Assembly (NCBI GenBank): GCA_039820545.1
Contig: JBCBPW010000030.1
Span: forward strand, 7,373-71,372
Source of the DNA: JALEFZ01 sp039820545
Lineage (GTDB): Bacteria > Bacteroidota > Bacteroidia > J057
Direction: 5' to 3'
DNA: 64,000 bases
Of this stretch, positions 57,760 through 64,000 are shown piece by piece (within the stretch, counting starts at the first letter, position 1; each line of letters starts with the position of its first letter). The translations under genes were made by a program, and so were the position numbers. The notes beneath the pieces were generated by a model, which was not told the DNA's origin, ran no database searches, and saw only the letters and a program-made list of their open reading frames with translations.

Positions 57760-57790
57760 CAAAGATACAGTTAGCCCTATATTTTACAAA
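57760..57790 (-). promoter_or_regulatory. trp operon promoter
   Basis: Minus-strand TTTG (57790-57787), a 19-base spacer and TATCTTTG (57767-57760) match the Bacteroidota consensus TTTG-N19-TAnnTTTG at every defined position. Transcription would start near 57755, just before the leader peptide. No operator-like repeat overlaps it, so attenuation may be the main transcriptional control. Confidence 0.85.
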
Positions 57791-57886
57791 TGGAAGCAGT
57801 AGTTTTTTTGAAAAATGTATCAAAATGTCTTTTGTTAGGCTAGATCATACACATTCATGCGCGAGTCACTGTACCCAAAAGCTGGC

Positions 57887-58747
57887 TCATCCTCCTGTGA
57901 AGTACGTATCCACTTCTTTTTTTCGATTAGGATCTACTACCAGTTTCTGCCCATTCCATCTATAATAAGTACGTACAATTTTCCGCTTATATCCCTCCTC
58001 CGCTTCTTCCAAGAAGATGCGATCCTCTTTGATCACGATGTCCTTCTCTCCTTCCATATCCGTAGGAAAAACAAAACTACTCCCCTCACTTGCCCATGCA
58101 TCTGCGATTCCGATGAGTGGGTGTACATCTGAAAAACGGGTCCCATTCCAAAAGACCAAGACATCTCCTGTCGTACATCCGCATCCTCCGATACAGGGAA
58201 CATGCAAGGAAATAATGTCGTGCAGATCCAATCCTTGAGCCCCCAGGCTGTGTGCAGCGCCCATACTCCAGCTAAAGGATCGCACATTGATCTTGTCCAA
58301 CTGTGCCTGCCCACGAAACGCACGAATCTGGTACACAGGAACCGTTCGCATCTCCTCTTTCACGATTTTCTCGATTCCAAATACAAACTTCACACTCGGG
58401 TCCGTCTGGCTGCCAAATGCATGCTGCGCGATGAATCCTCCAAAGATCCAACCCTTGACATTGCCCGATTCAATTTTGTACCAGTGGCTTTTGACGCCAT
58501 TTACCGTATCGATCTTCGTTGATCTTTCCAGCGGCTTCATCGACTGGCCGATCCACATCACCGCTAAAGCCGTGCAGGAAGTGTTTGGACATGCGCGCAC
58601 ATTGACCTCGTCAGCTAGCATGTAGGCTTTGGGCACGTCGTAACTGTCCACACACTCAGCGGCTGTGAGGATACGGACATCTACTTTGTCTTGTGCCATG
58701 AGGAATAAGGGAATGAAAAGAAGAAGGAATAATACCAATCGTGACAT
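57887..58747 (-). CDS. Secreted protein with bacterial SH3 domain
   Basis: A 286-residue protein with a signal peptide (MSRLVLFLLLFIPLFLMAQ). Residues about 43-112 form a bacterial SH3 domain: VNVRACPNTSC (the N-V-R-x-x-P pattern), then HWYKIESGNVKGWIFGGFI. Such domains often bind peptidoglycan or peptides. The C-terminal half contains a cysteine-rich CIGGCGCTTGD motif and ends in beta strands (YYRWNGQKLVV); I do not recognise it. I chose the ATG at 58747 because it begins the signal peptide; the frame extends eight codons to a TTG. It ends about 97 bases upstream of the trp promoter. Confidence 0.78.
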   Translation of the reverse strand: MSRLVLFLLLFIPLFLMAQDKVDVRILTAAECVDSYDVPKAYMLADEVNVRACPNTSCTALAVMWIGQSMKPLERSTKIDTVNGVKSHWYKIESGNVKGWIFGGFIAQHAFGSQTDPSVKFVFGIEKIVKEEMRTVPVYQIRAFRGQAQLDKINVRSFSWSMGAAHSLGAQGLDLHDIISLHVPCIGGCGCTTGDVLVFWNGTRFSDVHPLIGIADAWASEGSSFVFPTDMEGEKDIVIKEDRIFLEEAEEGYKRKIVRTYYRWNGQKLVVDPNRKKEVDTYFTGG

Positions 58748-58852
58748 CGTGCTATGATTTATTTTACACAATCTACAACGATCGGCTCAAGCTGTAATGG
58801 AAAAGCTACAACCGTAAAGGATCAGCGATTATTCGTATTTATAGAGGTCATA

Positions 58853-59866
58853 TCATTTATAAGCTTGGTCCAGTGCTTGAAGATCTACATCGGGATACTC
58901 GTACGCCTGGTTCAGCTCAAACTTGGTAAATACCCGCTCTTGGGGATCTAACACTTTACAAATAATAGTTTCCAGCTCTTTTAACTTGGATTGATCGATC
59001 GAAGCGGTGATGTCCGCAGTTTTGAAAATGGTGTAACGCGCTTCAACAGAAGAAGCCTCCATCCAATCCTGATGAAAGGCCAGGAGTGTACGCGCTTGTT
59101 CGGAATAACGCATGAAATGCCCAATGATCATTGGGAAACGAGACATTGCATGGACCCGCCTTTTTTCCATCACATACTGCTTCTTTTCCCAATCTCTCGT
59201 CTCTATGTATTTTTCTAGATCTTCCAATAGACCGTCAAAATCTTCCTTCCGCCTTCGCTTCAAAAATCTTTTCTGCTCAATGTCTTCGTACAGATCTTCT
59301 CCCAAGTCAAAAGCCTTCATCATGGAGAGCAACTGCTTCAAGCGATAATAGCGTGGCTCGTTGAAGATGAGCTTGCGCGCCTTCCAGTTTTCGTGATCGG
59401 GTACCATACGCTTGAATTCCTGAAACTTCCGCAAGAAGTCCTTGGCACGAAACTCAGTCTGCTGAATGGACAACTCACCTAGAAAAATGCCTACCAGTTT
59501 ATTTTCGTCATCATTCCATTTGATCAGCATTTCTTTAGAGGGGTAAAAATAAAGGGTTCCTCCTTCTCTTTCTACTGCCTCCGGATTCCCTAGGATCTTA
59601 CGGATCTTTCGTTTGTACGTCATGCCCAGACGGCTCACAACTTTGGGTTTAAGCAAAAATTCTACGACGCGTCTCTCTTCTACATCAAGGCGAAGGGCAA
59701 AGCCCTGATCTACATGTAGCCATCCTGAAGGATTGGATTGGCCTCCCAGACTTAATTGTTGTCGGACTATTTCTACAGTATCTCCTAGCTTGATCCCACC
59801 AAGGGAAAGTATATGTGGGTCCAGATGCGGGTCTGTGAGTACGTAGATGTCCTCGAGTAGCTCCAT
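58853..59866 (-). CDS. Hypothetical cytoplasmic protein, 337 residues
   Basis: No signal peptide or membrane segment. The N-terminal third has beta-type sequence (KLGDTVEIVRQQL, TLYFYPSKEMLIKWNDD, KLVGIFLGEL). The central part is strongly charged and helical (KRFLKRRRKEDFDGLLEDLEKYI), and the rest is mixed. I do not recognise any family or catalytic motif. It lies on the same strand as its neighbours but is separated by 105 and 260 bases, with no shared promoter visible. Confidence 0.65.
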   Translation of the reverse strand: MELLEDIYVLTDPHLDPHILSLGGIKLGDTVEIVRQQLSLGGQSNPSGWLHVDQGFALRLDVEERRVVEFLLKPKVVSRLGMTYKRKIRKILGNPEAVEREGGTLYFYPSKEMLIKWNDDENKLVGIFLGELSIQQTEFRAKDFLRKFQEFKRMVPDHENWKARKLIFNEPRYYRLKQLLSMMKAFDLGEDLYEDIEQKRFLKRRRKEDFDGLLEDLEKYIETRDWEKKQYVMEKRRVHAMSRFPMIIGHFMRYSEQARTLLAFHQDWMEASSVEARYTIFKTADITASIDQSKLKELETIICKVLDPQERVFTKFELNQAYEYPDVDLQALDQAYK

Positions 59867-60126
59867 TTGTTACGGTATCCTGGTTTAGACCGTGTTTGAA
59901 AATTCAAATCTGCGAAAAGTTTGTGCTTTCTCGCTAGATTTTCATTGTTCCAAACAGGGTCTTATATTTTTATTAATAATAATTTTCGAATCCATATGGT
60001 TTGACGAAAAAGGAAAAAGTATTGTGTCTCTCTTTACTCAGGCCCTAAATACCTATAAGCATTCAGGCTGAACAAGTTCTCGTGCAATGGAGTCGGGAGA
60101 AAGAGGTGCTACGTAGTTTGATGACG

Positions 60127-60945
60127 TTAATATATATATCCATTTGCTGGAGACTCCCTGTCTACCTTCAGCAGGGTTTCCCAAATAGTATCTACAGCCA
60201 TTTGTAGCGTTGTCTCCGAGAGGTGTATTGCCTTATCTGTCGGTTGGTGATAGTGAACAAAAATGGGAGCTTTTCGGATGATGTCGAACAAGACATGATC
60301 ATCTACTTCGAATTCCTGTGCTTTGTAATAGTGGCTGGCTACAGCTACATCCTGGTCACCGATGCAGGTCAAGGTAAAGCTGTCTGTCAAGCCTGCTAGC
60401 CGAAAAGTCTCATGGTCGGCTGTATTCATCACCACTTGTTCGTGCCTTGAGCAGGCAATGCCTTTTTGTGCAGATACAGCTTCGAAGGCAGTGAGTACCG
60501 TCCCTTCTTGCTCTTCCCGCACAGGCCAAACGGCAAACTGGTTGCCCATGCCGACGAGTTCCATATTGAGAAAACCGATGAAGTCTTTGATTCCAAAGGC
60601 TTTCACATACTCCCATGAGCCAACCAGTCCTCTTTCTTCTTCATCGAAGAAAAAGACTTCTACACCGATATGATGAAACGTATGCGTTTGAAGCCTTTCG
60701 GCAATGGCCATAGCAACAACCATCGCAGAAGCATTGTCATTGGCTCCAGGAGTCCCAGACACTGTATCAAAGTGTGAGCCGATGCCTATTTTGGGTAATG
60801 TAGAAGCGGGTAGGATGATATTGTGTCCCGTCTTGTAGCGGTGCAACTGTGTTTTTATCTTCTGCTGATCAGCCCAGTTCAAGATGTATTGAAAGCGCTG
60901 AGAGTCGGTCAGTTTTTCGAGGGCTTGTATTCTTTGGAGGTGCAT
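60127..60945 (-). CDS. M28 family zinc peptidase
   Basis: A 272-residue aminopeptidase-like enzyme. Metal and catalytic motifs are present in order: His58/Asp60 in GSHFDTV, bridging Asp70 in PGANDNAS, Glu103/Glu104 in FDEEERGLVGS and a C-terminal His in YHQPTD. The usual third ligand Asp in the NxDMVG motif appears as Glu129 (LNMELVG), which M28 members do use at this position. There is no signal peptide, so it acts in the cytoplasm, or the N-terminus is shorter than in exported relatives. It would release N-terminal residues from peptides. Confidence 0.85.
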   Translation of the reverse strand: MHLQRIQALEKLTDSQRFQYILNWADQQKIKTQLHRYKTGHNIILPASTLPKIGIGSHFDTVSGTPGANDNASAMVVAMAIAERLQTHTFHHIGVEVFFFDEEERGLVGSWEYVKAFGIKDFIGFLNMELVGMGNQFAVWPVREEQEGTVLTAFEAVSAQKGIACSRHEQVVMNTADHETFRLAGLTDSFTLTCIGDQDVAVASHYYKAQEFEVDDHVLFDIIRKAPIFVHYHQPTDKAIHLSETTLQMAVDTIWETLLKVDRESPANGYIY

Positions 60946-60966
60946 GTGTGATGAATTAGTCGAGCC

Positions 60967-61009
60967 GAAATAAAAAGACGCCTTTCAACCTGTGAAGTTG
61001 GAAAGCGCC
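60967..61009 (-). terminator. Rho-independent terminator
   Basis: Minus-strand 13-position stem (61009-60997 with 60989-60977) with one mismatch and two wobbles, 7-base loop, followed by CTTTTTATTT. It lies 24 bases after the stop of the 61033-62019 gene and before the M28 peptidase gene, so the two are separate units. Confidence 0.8.
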
Positions 61010-61032
61010 TTTATGGGTCCATACAGGCTTAT

Positions 61033-62019
61033 CTATTGCAATTGAAAACTCGCAGCGATCTGCTTAAAGTACTTCATATTCTCTTCGACATTTGTTTTCG
61101 TATTCCCCGAAAGGATGTAGTGTCTCCCTTCATCAAAAAGAGTAATCGAGTAGTTGTGAAATGTCGCCCCGTAATCTGTGGGTTCCTTTGCCACAAACTC
61201 GTATCCCTTTAGACCTCCTAGTTCGATAGGATTTTGGGATAGGATCTCAATGTCTTCCTTGTGAGCGGGCTTGACTCTCCCTAGGGCAGTCTCCTCTTGC
61301 TTTTCTTCCTCCACAGGAAATGGCATGACCATCACACGAAAAAAGGTCTTGTCAGCAGTATCTGTAGGGAATTTCCCATCTAGATTGAGCATGATACCTG
61401 TCTGCATGAGCCGTGTTGAAAATTTAAAGGGCGTATCTGAAAAATCCACGCTGAACGTCAGCCCGTCCATGGGATTGGTTTCTGCCTTTTCATCTATGAG
61501 GATATTCATGAAAGTCCTTTCAAACTTGTCCGTAAAATCTCCATCCAACTCGGACTTGTAGACGCCCGAGATGGTATAAGCCTGTTTTTCATTCCCCATC
61601 ACCAACAGCCATGTGACCATAGAAGTGGCGGGCTTATCTGGATCCGTCATTTTTTCAAGGGCAGACTTTTGCGCAGCTTCCACTTTGAAGAGACGGCCAT
61701 CTACTCCGTTTACTTTGAGCTTTTTATCCAATAGAACCTTCCCACCCTCAGGAGGTAGATCTTTGGTGAACATACCCAATACCATCTCATAGGCCATGGG
61801 CAGGTCAGTCAGGTTGATTCCTGTTTGAAGGGTCCGATTCTCTAAACCTGTAAAAGCTTTGGAGATCTTGAAACTGGTATCAGGAGGAATGAGGAAGAAA
61901 AATGTCCCTGGAATCCGAATATGCGCTTCCGTCTTCTCGATGGTCAATTTCTCCACCTGTCCGTAGATAGGCGCAAGCGCAAAGAATAAGAGACTATATA
62001 GCAGTAGGAGGTTTTTCAT
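61033..62019 (-). CDS. Secreted protein of unknown function, 328 residues
   Basis: Signal peptide MKNLLLLYSLLFFALAPIYGQ, then two similar-looking alpha/beta halves (about 30-175 and 180-328). Each has a region of the YT(I/L)SG or YILSG type (AYTISGVYKSELDGDF; HYILSGNTKTNVEENM) followed by a terminal helix ending in F. This internal resemblance suggests a duplicated PsbP-like or similar fold, which I cannot confirm. It is probably periplasmic. Confidence 0.65.
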   Translation of the reverse strand: MKNLLLLYSLLFFALAPIYGQVEKLTIEKTEAHIRIPGTFFFLIPPDTSFKISKAFTGLENRTLQTGINLTDLPMAYEMVLGMFTKDLPPEGGKVLLDKKLKVNGVDGRLFKVEAAQKSALEKMTDPDKPATSMVTWLLVMGNEKQAYTISGVYKSELDGDFTDKFERTFMNILIDEKAETNPMDGLTFSVDFSDTPFKFSTRLMQTGIMLNLDGKFPTDTADKTFFRVMVMPFPVEEEKQEETALGRVKPAHKEDIEILSQNPIELGGLKGYEFVAKEPTDYGATFHNYSITLFDEGRHYILSGNTKTNVEENMKYFKQIAASFQLQ

Positions 62020-62125
62020 AATGAAGTGATTGAATAGAATAAAGGGTAAGATATAGGAGTCTGGCCTTATCTCATAATTGGAGAATATGTTACATAAGCT
62101 TACAGATGCGATCGCCTCCCATTAC

Positions 62126-63556
62126 TTACCGCAAAATAAAAGAGACTGTATGCGTATCCCTTGGAGTCGAAATACGACAAATATACATCCCCTCGGCCAA
62201 ACCTTCTTTTGACAGGTCAAATGTTTGCTGATGCCCGCCTGCTTTCATCGCATCGTCCCAGAGTACCAACTGTATACGTCCCTGCATGTCCAGTATCTCT
62301 ATCTTTAGTGGCGTTTTTTTTCGAAGAGAAAAGCTGAGATTCAATTGTCCAGAAAGTGGATTGGGAGCAATTTGAGCTTGCTTAAGCGTCCTTACGCCTT
62401 CTTCGATTCCTGTCGTCTGTGTCCGAAACAACCATATATAAGCAGCCTCAAATTCCTGTGCCCAAAACCACTCGCTGTGCTGTCCATTGGGGACATCTAC
62501 AGATTTGATTTCAAGTGGGCCAAAACCCGCAGCTAATATAGTGTCCTGCATGCGGTAGATATTGCCCACTACATTTCCAGATTCTAAGCCTCCTCCTAGC
62601 TGATACATCTTCATCGGCTGCTGACGTCCTGTAGTCGCTACATGTGTGTAGGACTGAGAATTGAACCAATAAGAAGGAGAAAAAATCCCCACTTTCCCGA
62701 AGACGTCCTGATACTCAATCCCAGCATAGGTCGATATCAAGCCTCCCAAAGACGAGCCCATGATGCCTGTATGTTCACGGTCAGCCAAGGTCCTGTAAGT
62801 GGAGTCAATGTGCGGTTTGAGTGTTTGTACGATGAATTCCGCATACTTTGCACCATCTCCTCCCCCATACTGACTGTTGGGCCAGGGCGTGTACTCGGCC
62901 GTCCTATGCACGCCCCCATTGTCCACCGCTACGACGATGATTCCAGGGTCCCCCAAAGCATGTAACGCATTCAATGTCTCATCCACTTCCCACTCTCCTG
63001 CAAAAGAAGTGGAAGCATCGAAGACATTTTGTCCGTCGTGCATGTAGAGCACAGGATAATCCACACCCGAGGCATCATAGCCGGGAGGTAAATACACCCA
63101 AACTCTACGATTGCGATTGAGTTGGGGCATGAAAAAAGAGGAAGACATCACCGAAACATTATCTGCGGCAGTAGAGCCACTTCCTCCCCCTCCACTGAGG
63201 TCTTCCCACCCCAGAATTTGGAGTCTGATCGTGTCCCCACCGTTGCCCGTGTACGTCCTGTCAGGACGAAAACCGCCATTGGCATCACTCTCTACGGTGG
63301 CCCAAGACCCACGTGTGAACTTGTACACGATACTCGTCACTCCCTGAGGTAGTGTAATCCTGTGATGTTGTCTAAGGGAGTCATAAGACAGTTTGTAGTT
63401 GGTATCGCCAGGATTCCAGTTTTGGAAATTCCCTGCAATATGAATGGGATCTGTAGAAGGTGTATTGGCTGGGAGGGCATCTACAATCAAGGTCAATTGG
63501 GCTTGAGTAGATAGCATTCCTGCAAGACACAATAAAAGGCAAATCAGTCGGTTCAT
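62126..63556 (-). CDS. Type IX-secreted esterase with N-terminal CBM-like domain
   Basis: A 476-residue protein. Signal peptide 1-20; residues about 21-115 form a CBM20/48-like beta domain (HIAGNFQNWNPGD). A Gly/Ser linker follows, then an esterase-D / enterochelin-esterase-type alpha/beta hydrolase domain (about 135-380) with nucleophile Ser269 in GSSLGG and His360 in NGQHSEWFW; an acid residue between them was not assigned. The C-terminal 80 residues (IAPNPLSGQLNLSFSL to YICRIST) are a type IX secretion sorting domain, so the protein is exported across the outer membrane. The start is the ATG at 63556; upstream in-frame TTG and ATG codons precede a normal signal peptide. Confidence 0.85.
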   Translation of the reverse strand: MNRLICLLLCLAGMLSTQAQLTLIVDALPANTPSTDPIHIAGNFQNWNPGDTNYKLSYDSLRQHHRITLPQGVTSIVYKFTRGSWATVESDANGGFRPDRTYTGNGGDTIRLQILGWEDLSGGGGSGSTAADNVSVMSSSFFMPQLNRNRRVWVYLPPGYDASGVDYPVLYMHDGQNVFDASTSFAGEWEVDETLNALHALGDPGIIVVAVDNGGVHRTAEYTPWPNSQYGGGDGAKYAEFIVQTLKPHIDSTYRTLADREHTGIMGSSLGGLISTYAGIEYQDVFGKVGIFSPSYWFNSQSYTHVATTGRQQPMKMYQLGGGLESGNVVGNIYRMQDTILAAGFGPLEIKSVDVPNGQHSEWFWAQEFEAAYIWLFRTQTTGIEEGVRTLKQAQIAPNPLSGQLNLSFSLRKKTPLKIEILDMQGRIQLVLWDDAMKAGGHQQTFDLSKEGLAEGMYICRISTPRDTHTVSFILR

Positions 63557-63662
63557 AAGCATTGTTGAAATGCTCAAAATATAGAACTTTTTTCATAGAT
63601 GAAGTGAAAATTCATCCCTTCTTTTAAAGCATGAGGATCTTCCTTTACTCTCGCATGATTTT

Positions 63663-64000
63663 TCAACTTATTTCTCCTAAACCTTCTGCTTGAACTCTGA
63701 GTACATAAAATCCCTTAGCCTCAGGTAGTTGAATGCGTTTGACCTTTAATGCATATTCTCCTGTTCCCCACACCTTTTTGCCCAGTACATCCCAGAGTTC
63801 TATACTCACATGGGAATAGCTTTTTCCAAGATCGAGGATGACTTCTCCTACAGAGGGATTGGGATAAATCTGTATCTCACTATAGAAGTAGGCGTTCTCT
63901 CAAATGGAAGACAGACAGAAGTATCCTGACAGCCACTTTGTTGAATAATGACAGCATATTCACCTGAAACAGTAGGAGCATAGAAATTTTGATTAGCGCC
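63663..64000 (-). pseudogene. C-terminal end of a type IX sorting-domain protein, frameshifted
   Basis: Enters from the right window edge. The first part reads NFYAPTVSGEYAVIIQQSGCQDTSVCLPFE, an immunoglobulin-like tail often seen before sorting domains. The sorting domain EIQIYPNPSVGEVILDLG to GFYVLRVQAEG then appears in another frame. The switch lies near 63877-63882; a single inserted base (ATAGT-GAG to ATAGTA-GAG) would restore one continuous frame. It may be a genuine frameshift or a sequencing error. Stop at 63663-63665. Confidence 0.65.

Noticed and set aside
1..64000. CRISPR arrays, tRNA or rRNA genes, insertion sequences, prophage genes
   Set aside because: No regularly spaced repeats, cloverleaf-like segments, rRNA motifs, transposase or integrase motifs were found on either strand by eye.

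Overview
The window looks like a chromosomal stretch of a member of the Bacteroidota, possibly a Saprospira-like lineage (low confidence below phylum). The evidence is a set of phylum hallmarks: C-terminal type IX secretion sorting domains, a GWxTD protein, a prokaryotic HU (CCDC81-type) domain fused to a SPOR domain, BF3164-like beta-propeller lipoproteins, and promoters of the form TTG-N19-TAnnTTTG. No rRNA, tRNA, CRISPR array, transposase or phage gene was seen.

The dominant structural fact is a giant inverted repeat. Bases 1-28264 recur as their reverse complement at 28265-56628, with no spacer at the centre. Left position x maps to 56529-x before a 100-N gap (32786-32885) and to 56629-x after it. 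The gap replaces no sequence. The centre cuts an RND transporter gene, and the arms carry housekeeping genes without visible divergence, so an assembly or amplification artefact is the most likely explanation. The left edge of the repeat lies outside the window. Right-arm entries are therefore labelled as mirror copies; single-copy biology should be counted once.

Layout of one arm, in left-arm coordinates. (1) Tryptophan biosynthesis at 1-6458: trpE (3' end only), a trpG-trpD fusion, trpC, trpF, trpB, a convergent small lipoprotein, then trpA. (2) Envelope genes at 6786-17000: GWxTD protein, LpxL-type acyltransferase, YbaB, GT2 glycosyltransferase, META lipoprotein, class A penicillin-binding protein, triple-SPOR protein and HU-SPOR protein. 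(3) An outer-membrane beta-barrel and a 1028-residue TPR protein at 17145-22064. (4) A small-protein and lipoprotein region at 22639-25624, with a 63-residue protein, a 75-residue membrane peptide, a BF3164-like lipoprotein and its decayed paralogue. (5) An RND transporter cut at the palindrome centre.

The unique right end (56629-64000) completes trpE and holds its control region. It then carries an SH3-domain secreted protein, an unknown cytoplasmic protein, an M28 peptidase, an unknown secreted protein, a type IX-secreted esterase and a frameshifted end of another sorting-domain protein.

The most interesting biology is upstream of trpE at 57619-57790. A near-consensus Bacteroidota promoter drives an 18-codon leader peptide, MQQSTWHINGWWRFMRFS, with three Trp codons, two of them in tandem. 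Mutually exclusive hairpins follow: a 1:2 hairpin, a 12-bp 2:3 antiterminator and a 12-bp 3:4 terminator with a U-tract. This is a complete ribosome-mediated trp attenuator, which would control trpE and the genes behind it.
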